From assembly GCA_947631665.1 (NCBI GenBank), contig CANRMF010000001.1, positions 44,707-108,706 of the forward strand: DNA of 64,000 nt, given 5' to 3'. Source of the stretch: an uncultured Lachnospiraceae bacterium (GTDB lineage: Bacteria > Bacillota > Clostridia > Lachnospirales > Lachnospiraceae). Both the position numbers and the translations under genes were made by a program. The notes beneath the pieces were generated by a model that searched no databases, was not told the DNA's origin, and was given only the letters and a program-made list of their open reading frames with translations. Below are positions 20,044 through 29,702 of this stretch, one piece after another (positions within the stretch are counted from its first letter, which is position 1; each line of letters starts with the position of its first letter).

Positions 20044-21648
20044 TTAAAAATTACGGAAGCCTTCGGCCTTAATCGGGGCGTATTGACTGCACAGATATTC
20101 AAAAATTTTCATTCCGTCAATCGCGGCGGAGGTAATGCCTCCCGCATATCCCGCGCCTTCGCCTGCCGGAAACAGTCCGCCGATATTGGACTGAAAGGTC
20201 TCATCTCTGACAATTCTGACCGGAGATGACGTGCGGCTCTCCACTGCGCTGAGCAGCGTGTCCTGATGGTCGAAGCCTTCAATGACAGTGCCAAAATATG
20301 AAATCGCTTCCTCAATGGCATCGCATAAATATTTTGGAAGTATCTGACGGATATCGGAGAACGCCACTGCGCCTTTATGGACAGGCCGGACGCTTCCGAA
20401 TTCCGATGTTTTTCTTTTGTTCACAAAATCACCGTAAGTCTGAACGGGCACAGCCCCGTTTCCTGCAAGATACGCCTTTTCCTCCAACGCCCTCTGCAAA
20501 GCAATCCCCGACAGAGGACTGTCGTCCGGAAAATCGTTTGGCGTAATCGTGACAACAATGGCGCTGTTTGCATTTTTTGTATCTCTTTTTTGGTTGCTCA
20601 TGCCGTTGACACACAGCCTGCCGTTTTCCGAAGATGCGTTTACGACATAACCTCCGGGACACATACAGAACGAATATACGCCGCGATTGTCTTTCGTTTT
20701 GTAAGTCAGCTTATAGGGCGCGGCTCCGAGTCTGTTGTCCGGAAAACCGTATTGGGCTTCGTTAATTCTGCTCTGGAGATGTTCCACCCGCACTCCTATT
20801 GCAAACGGCTTCTGTTCCATGACAACGCCGCGGCGGTAAAGTGTTTGAAACGTGTCGCGGGCACTGTGGCCGATTGCAAGGATACATAAATCCGTCTCAA
20901 TTTTTTGGTCGCCGTTTACCAAAACGCCGGTAATTTTTTTATCTTTTATCAGAAAATCCTTTACGGCTGCGTTGAAATGAACGGAGCCTCCCATTCTGAT
21001 AATGTCCTCGCGCATCTGCCGGACTATTTTGCACAAATAATCCGTTCCGATATGCGGTTTTGCATCATAAAGAATATTTTCTTCCGCCCCGTATTTTACA
21101 AACGTTTCCAGCAGAAAAGAAATCCGGTGTTTTTTGTCCTTAATTCCCGTATTTAATTTCCCGTCGGAAAAAGTTCCGGCGCCGCCTTCTCCAAACTGTA
21201 CATTGGAGTCCGGATTCAGCGTTCCTTCCCGCCAAAACCGCGCCACATCGTCAATCCGCTGCCCGACGTCATTTCCGCGTTCCAAAATAATGGGACAATA
21301 TCCGTTTAGCGCAAGCAGATATCCGCAAAACAGTCCCGCCGGCCCGCTTCCGACAATCACCGGCGGAAACCGCAGCTGCTTTTTCCCTGTGATTTCATAA
21401 GAATAACGGGGCTCCTGTTCAAAAACTTCGACATTTTTTCTGCGTCCGTTATAAAAATCGACAAGCAGTCCGACAGACCACAAAATTTTCATCTGTTCCC
21501 TGCGCCGCGCGTCAATTGATTTTTTGATAATTTTGGCGCGGATAAGCTGTTTTTCGGACACTCCCGCAATCCGGAGTGCCTGCCTGATAGCGGCGTCTTT
21601 TCCCTCGTCAATATTTAATTTGATATTTGTTACTTTTAAATATTTCAT
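20044..21648 (-). CDS. NAD(P)/FAD-dependent dehydrogenase
   Basis: PPVIVGSGPAGLFCGYLLALNGYCPIILERG; GGAGTFSDGKLNTG; GEGAGYAGGITSAAIDG. Confidence 0.9.
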   Translation of the reverse strand: MKYLKVTNIKLNIDEGKDAAIRQALRIAGVSEKQLIRAKIIKKSIDARRREQMKILWSVGLLVDFYNGRRKNVEVFEQEPRYSYEITGKKQLRFPPVIVGSGPAGLFCGYLLALNGYCPIILERGNDVGQRIDDVARFWREGTLNPDSNVQFGEGGAGTFSDGKLNTGIKDKKHRISFLLETFVKYGAEENILYDAKPHIGTDYLCKIVRQMREDIIRMGGSVHFNAAVKDFLIKDKKITGVLVNGDQKIETDLCILAIGHSARDTFQTLYRRGVVMEQKPFAIGVRVEHLQSRINEAQYGFPDNRLGAAPYKLTYKTKDNRGVYSFCMCPGGYVVNASSENGRLCVNGMSNQKRDTKNANSAIVVTITPNDFPDDSPLSGIALQRALEEKAYLAGNGAVPVQTYGDFVNKRKTSEFGSVRPVHKGAVAFSDIRQILPKYLCDAIEEAISYFGTVIEGFDHQDTLLSAVESRTSSPVRIVRDETFQSNIGGLFPAGEGAGYAGGITSAAIDGMKIFEYLCSQYAPIKAEGFRNF

Positions 21649-22865
21649 CGGCTGCTGTTCTTTCCTGCCAGATATCCGCTAGACCATGCCCATTGCAGAT
21701 TATAACCGCCGCATTGGCCGTCCACGTCTAATATTTCTCCACAAAAATAAAGGTTCGGACAATACTTTGACTGCATTGAAGCACCGTCGATACCGTCCAG
21801 TGAAACGCCGCCCTGTGTGACCTGCGCCTGAGAAAAACTTCTCCGGAACCCGACCGTCAGCGGATAACGTTTTAATAACGCGAAAATTTTTTGAAGAACC
21901 GTCTCGGTTGTCTGTTCTCCTGAAAGATTTTTCCGCACGCCCGCCTTTTCAAAAATCACCCCAAGCAGTTTTTCATCAAACATTCCCGACATGATTTTTA
22001 ACAAAGTGCGCCGCTTATTATACGTCTGTATATCGCGGTAAAATCTACTGATAAATTCCGAATCATTCCCGAAATCGTCCGGAAAACCGTCAGTGAAATC
22101 CAGATAAATCGTCTGTTGCGGGTACAGATTCCGGCTGAGATTAAAAACCGGAATACCGGACAGCCCGTAAGAAGTAATCTGTACTTCTCCCTGTTCCGAC
22201 AAACCAACATCAGTATATAGTTTGGCATGTACCCGGACGCCGGACGCCTTATTTAATAAATCCTTTGCGACAATACCGGTTAAAGCGGGATACAGACTGC
22301 TGACCTGATGCCCGAACTGCCGCGCAATGTCGTAACCCGTCATACCGTCCGCTATTTCGTAATGTCCGCCGGTCGCCACAATCAGCCGTTCACATTCCAT
22401 GCGGACTCCTGTGTAAACCGCAAATCCGTTTTGCGTCTTTTCCACCCGTTGAACGGCATTATTATTTTTTATTTTCACGCCAAGCTGTTCCGCATACTGT
22501 ACCAATGCGTTTGTGACGGAAACAGCCTGATTGCTGCGGGGATAAAATCCTCCATGAACGGTCTCGCAATATGTAAACACGCCGATTTTTTTAAAAAACT
22601 GAAGCGTTTCCTCTAATCCGAAGGAATCCAGCACCGTTTGAATTACCTCAGCGTTTCCGAACAGCCTGTCGCTGTATTTAATTGTCCCACCCTGATTTTT
22701 TTGGAAAAAAATATTGGAAAGATTGCATTTCCCGTTGCCCGTAACGGACAATTTCTTTCCGGCCTTTTCCTGTTGTTCAAGCACAACGACAGAAGCTCCG
22801 TTTTCTGCCGCCGCAATCGTGGCAATCAATCCCGAAGCTCCTGCCCCAATAACAATTACGTTCAT
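21645..22865 (-). CDS. Aminoacetone oxidase family FAD-binding (HI0933/YhiN-like) protein
   Basis: MNVIVIGAGASGLIATIAAAENGASVVVLEQ...GKKLSVTGNGKCNLSN...CGEILDVDGQCGGYNLQWAWSSG. Confidence 0.92.
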   Translation of the reverse strand: MNVIVIGAGASGLIATIAAAENGASVVVLEQQEKAGKKLSVTGNGKCNLSNIFFQKNQGGTIKYSDRLFGNAEVIQTVLDSFGLEETLQFFKKIGVFTYCETVHGGFYPRSNQAVSVTNALVQYAEQLGVKIKNNNAVQRVEKTQNGFAVYTGVRMECERLIVATGGHYEIADGMTGYDIARQFGHQVSSLYPALTGIVAKDLLNKASGVRVHAKLYTDVGLSEQGEVQITSYGLSGIPVFNLSRNLYPQQTIYLDFTDGFPDDFGNDSEFISRFYRDIQTYNKRRTLLKIMSGMFDEKLLGVIFEKAGVRKNLSGEQTTETVLQKIFALLKRYPLTVGFRRSFSQAQVTQGGVSLDGIDGASMQSKYCPNLYFCGEILDVDGQCGGYNLQWAWSSGYLAGKNSSR

Positions 22866-22879
22866 TTTTTCTCCTCATG

Positions 22880-23221
22880 TCAACTGGTATGAGACTGCAA
22901 AAATTTAAACAACTGATCAATATCTTCCATATAAATTCCTGTTTTTAACAGTTTCCGATCCCGTTCGGAGCAGTCCGCTGAATGAATATCTGTTTCTGCT
23001 ATAATATTTTTCTTATTTTCTTCGTAAATGACAATGACGTCGTCTTCTAATTTCAGCCAGTATCCTGATACGGATTCCGTCTCTTTCACCGTCTGGGCGG
23101 TTCTCACATTCGTCGCCGCGGCAGGCGGATCGTTATACGCCATTTTTCTTCCGGCAAAAAAGGCGACAATCAGGCCGGCAATAATAATCCCGCTATAAAA
23201 AATATATGCCCTCTTTTTCAT
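22880..23221 (-). CDS. Membrane-anchored small protein, possibly BofC C-terminal-like
   Basis: N-terminal TM then SGYWLKLEDDVIVIYEENKKNIIAET...LKTGIYMEDIDQLFKFL. Confidence 0.6.
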   Translation of the reverse strand: MKKRAYIFYSGIIIAGLIVAFFAGRKMAYNDPPAAATNVRTAQTVKETESVSGYWLKLEDDVIVIYEENKKNIIAETDIHSADCSERDRKLLKTGIYMEDIDQLFKFLQSHTS

Positions 23222-23310
23222 ATTCTCCTCCTAAGGATTTGACAGACATCTCGCAAAAAATGTCCGTCAATGATTATGCATATATTTTTTACCGTTTTTC
23301 TCAATCTATA

Positions 23311-24981
23311 CTACAATAAATGGATTTTTTTACAAATTTTAACGAAAAGTCCGCCTTTTGGAACTGATAACAGCTCATCTTCCGTAACCGTACCGGTTTT
23401 TACCAGCATCATTCCATACACAACCACTGCGCACGCAATGGATAAAAGAACCGCGATGGCATTTGGGAATATCGGTATCAGAAGAAAACGGTAGATTACA
23501 TAGGCTGCTCCTCCCATTACTGCGGCGCAGCAACAAGGCCTCAGAAAAATACTGATAAAGTCCTGACGGTATCCCAGATATTTTCTGATAGAAAATGCGT
23601 TTAAAACGGATACCGTAGCGCCAAATAAAATATCTCCCATAACGACTGCATAAATATTCATACGGAATACAAGCATAAGTATCGGCAGTAATATAATATG
23701 AATGACAAGTGAAATGGCAGAGTTTTTAATCGGGACTTTCAGACGGTCTATTCCCTGAAGAATTGCGTTGCTGATTGTAGAAAGCGAAAATGCAACTACC
23801 GTCAGGACGCTGAACAGCATCATTTTCGTGATATTGGCGCTCTGATCTCCATAGAGCAGACCGTTAATCGGGCCGCCGAGCACCGATAGTCCAATCCCGC
23901 ATGGGAAAGCAATAATCATGGAAAACTTTAGCGCAAGGGTAATCTTGTTTAATACAACAGATTTGTCCTTTGCTATATATGAGCGCACTAAAGAAGGTAC
24001 GATTGCAGTCGACAGAGCTGCGGCGATTGCAATCGGCATCGTCGTCAGCACGCGGTATTTCTGGCTGTACATACCCCATGAAGCGGACATCAACTGCCGG
24101 TCTGCATGGAGAACAGACGCGCTGATGTTTTTATAAATCGGATTATCCAGCAGGTTGCTGATATTGTAAATCGTCGTACTGATCAGAACCGGCGTAATCG
24201 TAAAAACAATCGTTTTGGTAATTTTGGAATATTGATCGGTTCTGCCCGAAACATCGGTCTGCATCTGTAATTTAATGCTTCCGAATTTTCTGACAAAAAT
24301 AACAATCATAATCAACAGAGCAATGAGCGCTCCGCTAAATGTACCGAGCGTACCGCCCGCTGCCGACCATGACAACTGAAATGTCTGCGCCTGAATGCCC
24401 GTATAGGAATGACTCATTCGGGCGACGGACAACGCATAAACGCCCAATTCATAAGCGGCAAGCACGCTGACGACAGCGTTGACAATCTGTTCAAAGACCT
24501 GAGAAACCGCCGTAGGCACCATATTGCCCATTCCCTGAAAATATCCCCGAAAAACGCCTAACACGCATACCACCGTAATGGTCGGCGCTAAAACCTTCAG
24601 CGCTCTGGCTGCCGGCGGGGTTTTGAGGACAACGGACGCCAGCCAGTCCGCTCCGAAAAATGCAAAAGCGCCAAACAGAACGCCCAATATAATCGCATAA
24701 AACAGGGCGCCCTTAAAGACTTTATGCATATTTTTATATTCTTTTCGTTCCAGTTTTTCAGAAACAATTTTTGAAACTGCAAGCGGCATACTTTGGGAGG
24801 ACAATAAAATCAGGACATTGTAAATATCGTAAGCAGTCCCGTAATAGTCATTTCCCGTATCTCCTAAAATTCTGGTCAGGGGTATTCGGTAAATCAGCCC
24901 GATAACGCGGACTAAAATACCGGCAAATGCCAGAATGCTGCCCTGAATTATAAAACTGTTTCTTTTCTCGTTCTGTTTCAT
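23311..24981 (-). CDS. Oligosaccharide flippase / SpoVB-MurJ-like membrane protein
   Basis: ILAFAGILVRVIGLIYRIPLTRILGDTGNDYYGTAYDIYN, multi-TM. Confidence 0.9.
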   Translation of the reverse strand: MKQNEKRNSFIIQGSILAFAGILVRVIGLIYRIPLTRILGDTGNDYYGTAYDIYNVLILLSSQSMPLAVSKIVSEKLERKEYKNMHKVFKGALFYAIILGVLFGAFAFFGADWLASVVLKTPPAARALKVLAPTITVVCVLGVFRGYFQGMGNMVPTAVSQVFEQIVNAVVSVLAAYELGVYALSVARMSHSYTGIQAQTFQLSWSAAGGTLGTFSGALIALLIMIVIFVRKFGSIKLQMQTDVSGRTDQYSKITKTIVFTITPVLISTTIYNISNLLDNPIYKNISASVLHADRQLMSASWGMYSQKYRVLTTMPIAIAAALSTAIVPSLVRSYIAKDKSVVLNKITLALKFSMIIAFPCGIGLSVLGGPINGLLYGDQSANITKMMLFSVLTVVAFSLSTISNAILQGIDRLKVPIKNSAISLVIHIILLPILMLVFRMNIYAVVMGDILFGATVSVLNAFSIRKYLGYRQDFISIFLRPCCCAAVMGGAAYVIYRFLLIPIFPNAIAVLLSIACAVVVYGMMLVKTGTVTEDELLSVPKGGLFVKICKKIHLL

Positions 24982-24994
24982 TCAGATATCCTTT

Positions 24995-26086
24995 TTACTT
25001 GCTGAAAGTGATATTGTCAGCGTATTCATTTTGTACAATACAGAACCATGTCTTTCCTGTATTTAACGTGATTTCTTCACCATCTTGGTTCAAATATTTG
25101 GTTTGTCCCAAATCGGAATCTTTTTTCCAAGTGATTTTCTGCGCTTTTCCTTTTGTAATAAACCAGCCGGAGCCGGAACCGGTCAGCGTCATATTTAAAC
25201 TCTTTCCGTCCGGATATAATGTTGCGTTGACACATTGGATTACAATATTTGAGCAGTGAAGCTGTTTATTGTTTAAGTCGTCAATGTGCTTTCCGCCATA
25301 TTGAAAACGATAATACTGGCCGCCCTTCGCATTGTATTCAAACCATGGACGGTTGATCTGATATCCGATTTCAACTTTTCCTGCCGCGCGTCCCTTTGCC
25401 AAAGTGACGGTCTCGCCCGGCTTTGCAAACTGCATATGTCCGCTATATTTTTTGTCGTATTTTGTTTTGTATTCCATTGCCTTGATACCGGACTGCAGCG
25501 CGGAGCCTGTCGCATAAAGATTATGCGGGGCAACCTTTCCGCTTTCGCGGTAAAAAGACGCTTCGTGGTTTAATGAGCTGACGGTGTCAACTGCGCCGCT
25601 TCTCAAAAAGTCCAGCGCATATTTGGACTGGCCGAAATGCACATAAATCGCATTCCATTCGTTTGCAAATTTCGGGTAATACAATCTGCAGCTGCGGATT
25701 GAACCGATTCTTTTCAGATTTTCATAACGGTCAAAAACAGCCATCATTCGGGTGATTGCGCCCTCCACCGGCGCCTCGTAAATAATCTGCGCACTGCTGA
25801 TGCCGGACTGCGGGATTGCGTTTTCGATATTATTGATCATAACCGCAATCGGACGGCTCTGCGCCTGTTTTTCCGGTACATATTCTCCGGTCAGATAACT
25901 GATTTTCTCGCCCTGATGCGAATCCGCTGTTTCCGCTGCCGTTGTCTGTAAGGCGGTAGTAGGATTTTTTGGTTCTTCTATGTTTTTGGAACAGCCGCAG
26001 CCGGTCATTCCGCCAACCATACAGATAAGCGTTAAAATTGCAATTCCTCTTTGTACCATTTTCTTTTTCATAACTAATCCTTTCAT
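24995..26086 (-). CDS. DUF3048 (YerB-like) lipoprotein
   Basis: Lipobox GGMTGC; RPIAVMINNIENAIPQSGISSAQIIYEAPVEGAITRMMAVF; second half YPDGKSLNMTLTGSGSGWFITKGKA. Confidence 0.9.
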   Translation of the reverse strand: MKGLVMKKKMVQRGIAILTLICMVGGMTGCGCSKNIEEPKNPTTALQTTAAETADSHQGEKISYLTGEYVPEKQAQSRPIAVMINNIENAIPQSGISSAQIIYEAPVEGAITRMMAVFDRYENLKRIGSIRSCRLYYPKFANEWNAIYVHFGQSKYALDFLRSGAVDTVSSLNHEASFYRESGKVAPHNLYATGSALQSGIKAMEYKTKYDKKYSGHMQFAKPGETVTLAKGRAAGKVEIGYQINRPWFEYNAKGGQYYRFQYGGKHIDDLNNKQLHCSNIVIQCVNATLYPDGKSLNMTLTGSGSGWFITKGKAQKITWKKDSDLGQTKYLNQDGEEITLNTGKTWFCIVQNEYADNITFSK

Positions 26087-26586
26087 TTTATATCTCTGGT
26101 AATGTTTAATTTTTCCAATATATTTTCCTGCATGGTTTCCATACAGTTACGTTCTTTTTCTTCGACATGGTCGTATCCGAATAAATGGAGCATACTGTGC
26201 GCCACTAAAAAAGCAAGCTCCCTGACAGGGGAATGTCCGTACTCCTCTGCGCCGGACAGCACCTTGTCGTATGAGATTATGATGTCTCCCAAAAGAAGTT
26301 CGCCGGAATCGGGATTGAAATTGGAAATGTCGCGCCCGAGTCCGTCAAAATCCGCCGGTTTTTCGTATTCAAGCATCGGAAACGACAGCACGTCGGTAGG
26401 CATGTCCATTCCCCGATGCTGTAAATTCAGACGGTGTATCGTCCCGTTGTCGACAATCGTGACATTGACCTCACATTCGTACGGACAACGCACATAGTCC
26501 GCAGCCTCTCCGGCAACAGATACAATTATTTTTTCATAATCCGGAAAAAGATTTTTCGGATATTGATTGTCAATGATTACATTCAT
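26083..26586 (-). CDS. ybeY: Endoribonuclease YbeY
   Basis: MPTDVLSFPM and HSMLHLFGYDH metal site. Confidence 0.95.
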   Translation of the reverse strand: MNVIIDNQYPKNLFPDYEKIIVSVAGEAADYVRCPYECEVNVTIVDNGTIHRLNLQHRGMDMPTDVLSFPMLEYEKPADFDGLGRDISNFNPDSGELLLGDIIISYDKVLSGAEEYGHSPVRELAFLVAHSMLHLFGYDHVEEKERNCMETMQENILEKLNITRDIK

Positions 26587-27584
26587 TTTTTCACCTGTCC
26601 GGTCTTTCCGTTATTTTTCCGCGCGTTCTGCTTTTGGTCGTATTCCTCATAAGCCTTGACAATTTTCTGTACAAGCGGGTGGCGCACCACGTCGCGGTTG
26701 TCCAGATATGCAAAACTGATGCCTTCCACATTGCTTAAAACCCTGATTGCAATTTCCAGTCCCGAAGTGATATCTTTTGGCAGGTCTTTTTGGGTGCGGT
26801 CGCCGGTCACAATCACTTTTGAACCGAAGCCGATACGCGTCAGAAACATTTTCATCTGGGCGGGCGTCGTGTTCTGGGCTTCGTCAAGAATAATAAACGC
26901 GTTATCCAGTGTCCGTCCGCGCATATACGCTAACGGCGCGACTTCGATAATTCCCTTTTCACTGTTGGCGACGAAGCTTTCAGCGCCCATCAGTTGATAT
27001 AGCGCGTCATACAGCGGTCTCAAATAAGGATCCACCTTACTCTGCATATCTCCCGGAAGAAAGCCGAGACTTTCCCCTGCCTCAATCGCCGGTCTTGTCA
27101 GAATGATTTTATTGACTTCGTTATTTTTTAACGCAGTCACAGCCATCGCCATTGCCAGATAAGTTTTTCCGGTTCCCGCAGGGCCGATTCCGAAAACAAT
27201 CATATTGTCCCGAATACTCTCCACATATGCCTGCTGTCCTAAAGTTTTGGGCTTCACCGGTTTTCCCATGACCGTCCGGCATATAATTTCATCGTCTAAA
27301 TCCGTCAATGCCTGTTCTTTTTCCTCAAAACATAAAGACAGGGCGTAATCTACATTTTGCTCCGTAATTTCATTTCCGCGTTTTGAGAGCTCAATTAACT
27401 GGCAGAACACGTTTTTTGCCCGTTTGCTTGCAACTTCCGAACCGATGATTTTTAATTCGGAATTACGCGAAATTACGGTTACATGCAGAGCGCGCTCTAT
27501 TTTTTTGATGTTCCGGTCAAACTGCCCGAAGATGTTTTTTTCATGTTCAGACGGAATGTCCATAATATGCTCGATAACACTCAT
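26583..27584 (-). CDS. PhoH family ATPase
   Basis: GIGPAGTGKTYLAMAMAV; LDEAQNTTPAQMKMFLTRIGF. Confidence 0.95.
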   Translation of the reverse strand: MSVIEHIMDIPSEHEKNIFGQFDRNIKKIERALHVTVISRNSELKIIGSEVASKRAKNVFCQLIELSKRGNEITEQNVDYALSLCFEEKEQALTDLDDEIICRTVMGKPVKPKTLGQQAYVESIRDNMIVFGIGPAGTGKTYLAMAMAVTALKNNEVNKIILTRPAIEAGESLGFLPGDMQSKVDPYLRPLYDALYQLMGAESFVANSEKGIIEVAPLAYMRGRTLDNAFIILDEAQNTTPAQMKMFLTRIGFGSKVIVTGDRTQKDLPKDITSGLEIAIRVLSNVEGISFAYLDNRDVVRHPLVQKIVKAYEEYDQKQNARKNNGKTGQVKK

Positions 27585-28765
27585 TTCGTCGTAGTTTCCC
27601 TTTCTTGCGTCATTTCCTCCGTCGGGATATAGGCTATTTTTCCAACAGGTTCAATACTTGTAAAATATCCTTTGAGTTGATATTTTTTATCAGTCTCTAC
27701 TATTCTAACATTTTTTTCCAATATTTTGTACCCCTTTTGTTCTAAAGTCGCAAAATAATACAACATTTTGTTGTTTAACCTGTTTTCGGCTTCCTTTTCC
27801 GTTATTTTCACAGTCTCCGGTTCTTTCTCATACACCGTAGTTTTCTGAATGGAAAACGGCAGATAAAAATTCCCGTAAAGCTTCAGTTTAATCTCCTTAT
27901 TTTCATAATATTTATTTTTCATAAACTCATAATGCCAGACATAGGAGTTGACCGTCGGAAAATAATAATTTTTTCTGCTCTCATAATCCAACTGAAGGCG
28001 TTCCTTTTTTATTGAATCACTATATTTATGCTTTACTTTCATGAAAATATCCGCGTCTGCTGTCGTATAAGTATAAAAAAGTCCCTGTCCCGATTCGTCA
28101 AGCGTCTGTACGGCGCCGCTCACCAGCAGGTCGCCTTTTTTTATTTTATCCCCTGCCTTTACCGCAGGCGTTCCTTTTCTGGTAACAATCGATACGACCG
28201 TACCGGAAACGTTTGACAGCAGATGATACGGCTTCTTTTCCGACGCGCTGATTTCCGCAATATAGTTTTCTTTCAGGTGAATCAGCAGGTTCGTGCCTTT
28301 CATTTCGCAGCTGACCCAACTGATATTCGGATAGTGCGAACGGATTTTGTTTTCCAGCGCCTCGCAATCGACTTCGGATTTTCTCATGCCCTCCACATAT
28401 TTTATCTGTTTGACATAGGAAAGAATCTGCTCCTGCGTGTAGGAATAATTTCCCAGAACGGAAATTTTCCAAATATATAATGAATTGATAAACAGGATCA
28501 ATAAAGTAAACGCAACGGAGACAAAAAATATTTCAAGTTTATGCTTTGTAAAGAAAGAAAACAGTCCGAAATCCTTCCGCTCTAAAATCGGAAGGCGTTC
28601 TCTGTCTATATACGGAAAAAACACAGGAAAATCATTCCGGCTGATTTCAAACGATACTTTGTCCTGCTCTGTCCGGATATTGCGGATTACAATATTTTTA
28701 CATTCCGATGTAATCCGGTAAAAATCTGATTTATATACCTGAATTTTACAAAAATGATATTTCAT
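27581..28765 (-). CDS. yqfD: Sporulation protein YqfD
   Basis: Upstream of phoH; GTPAVKAGDKIKKGDLLVSGAV. Confidence 0.9.
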   Translation of the reverse strand: MKYHFCKIQVYKSDFYRITSECKNIVIRNIRTEQDKVSFEISRNDFPVFFPYIDRERLPILERKDFGLFSFFTKHKLEIFFVSVAFTLLILFINSLYIWKISVLGNYSYTQEQILSYVKQIKYVEGMRKSEVDCEALENKIRSHYPNISWVSCEMKGTNLLIHLKENYIAEISASEKKPYHLLSNVSGTVVSIVTRKGTPAVKAGDKIKKGDLLVSGAVQTLDESGQGLFYTYTTADADIFMKVKHKYSDSIKKERLQLDYESRKNYYFPTVNSYVWHYEFMKNKYYENKEIKLKLYGNFYLPFSIQKTTVYEKEPETVKITEKEAENRLNNKMLYYFATLEQKGYKILEKNVRIVETDKKYQLKGYFTSIEPVGKIAYIPTEEMTQERETTTK

Positions 28766-28997
28766 GAAAAACCCCGTTTACGATAATGGTTTGCCGGTTA
28801 TAGTATGCAATCGCAAGATTTTCTCCTTTAATCCGTATTTCAAAAGACGCGCATTGAATTTTAATTTCATCACAGAGAAATAACAATAACTTTTTATAGT
28901 TTTCTATGACCAGTTCATTTCTTCCAATCAACTGACAGAGAATGTCTTTTTGAATGACATCTCTCGGCAGGTCATAATGATTATCGACATTAAACAT
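28746..28997 (-). CDS. yqfC: Sporulation protein YqfC
   Basis: LPRDVIQKDILCQLIGRNELVIENYKKLLLF, adjacent to yqfD. Start set at MFNVDNHYD because the ORF-track start (29042) lies inside the rpsU terminator. Confidence 0.88.
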   Translation of the reverse strand: MFNVDNHYDLPRDVIQKDILCQLIGRNELVIENYKKLLLFLCDEIKIQCASFEIRIKGENLAIAYYNRQTIIVNGVFHEISFL

Positions 28998-29025
28998 AAA
29001 ACCCTTTTTTATTTTAGTATATGAA

Positions 29026-29054
29026 AAACCCTGAAACATCATGTTTCAGGGTTT
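29026..29054 (-). terminator. Intrinsic terminator of rpsU
   Basis: Perfect 12-bp stem AAACCCTGAAAC-ATCAT-GTTTCAGGGTTT; minus strand ends in GGGTTTTT. Confidence 0.88.
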
Positions 29055-29082
29055 CAAATTTGTCATTGATTTATGACTTTTA

Positions 29083-29259
29083 TTAGTTATATTTGCGCTT
29101 TCTAGCGGCTTCTGACTTTTTCTTACGCTTTACGCTTGGCTTTTCGTAATGTTCACGCTTACGAATTTCCTGCTGAATACCGGCTTTTGCGCAATTTCTT
29201 TTGAATCTACGCAATGCACTGTCGATAGATTCATTTTCTTTTACGATAACGCTTGACAC
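29083..29259 (-). CDS. rpsU: 30S ribosomal protein S21
   Basis: GTG start after GGAGGTCAGGAGA; (M)[57 protein letters not shown]. Missed by the ORF track. Confidence 0.95.
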   Translation of the reverse strand: MSSVIVKENESIDSALRRFKRNCAKAGIQQEIRKREHYEKPSVKRKKKSEAARKRKYN

Positions 29260-29327
29260 TCTCCTGACCTCCCTTCAGTCATAGATTCCTAAAACTGTAG
29301 GTATTCGTGCAAAAATGCACTTTAGTT

Positions 29328-29355
29328 ATTATACCATATATTTTCTGACCGTCAA
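29328..29355 (-). promoter_or_regulatory. rpsU promoter
   Basis: Minus strand TTGACG-N16-TATAAT. Confidence 0.7.
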
Positions 29356-29362
29356 CACAATT

Positions 29363-29695
29363 TTATTGAAATTTTATGGCGGTTCCATATGCCATGATTT
29401 CGGCAGCGCCCTGCATCACTGATGCAGAATTGTAGCGGACTGCAATGACTGCGTCTGCGCCAAGCGCTTCTGCTTCCTGTATCATGCGCTCTGTGGCGAT
29501 TGTTCTGGCTTCACCCATCATCTTTGTATAGGACTTTAATTCGCCTCCGACAATCGTTTTAAATCCCTGCCCCATATCTTTAAAGGCATTTTTTGACTGA
29601 ATCGTACTTCCCTTGACCAATCCTAAAGGTTCATATTCTTTCCCCGGATAGATGTCTGTTGTTAAAAGCATCATATTTTTTTCCTCCTGTTTCAT
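29363..29695 (-). CDS. YbjQ/UPF0145 heavy-metal-binding-domain family protein
   Basis: EARTIATERMIQEAEALGADAVIAVRYNSASVMQGAAEIMAYGTAI. Confidence 0.9.
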   Translation of the reverse strand: MKQEEKNMMLLTTDIYPGKEYEPLGLVKGSTIQSKNAFKDMGQGFKTIVGGELKSYTKMMGEARTIATERMIQEAEALGADAVIAVRYNSASVMQGAAEIMAYGTAIKFQ

Positions 29696-29702
29696 TTATA
29701 AT

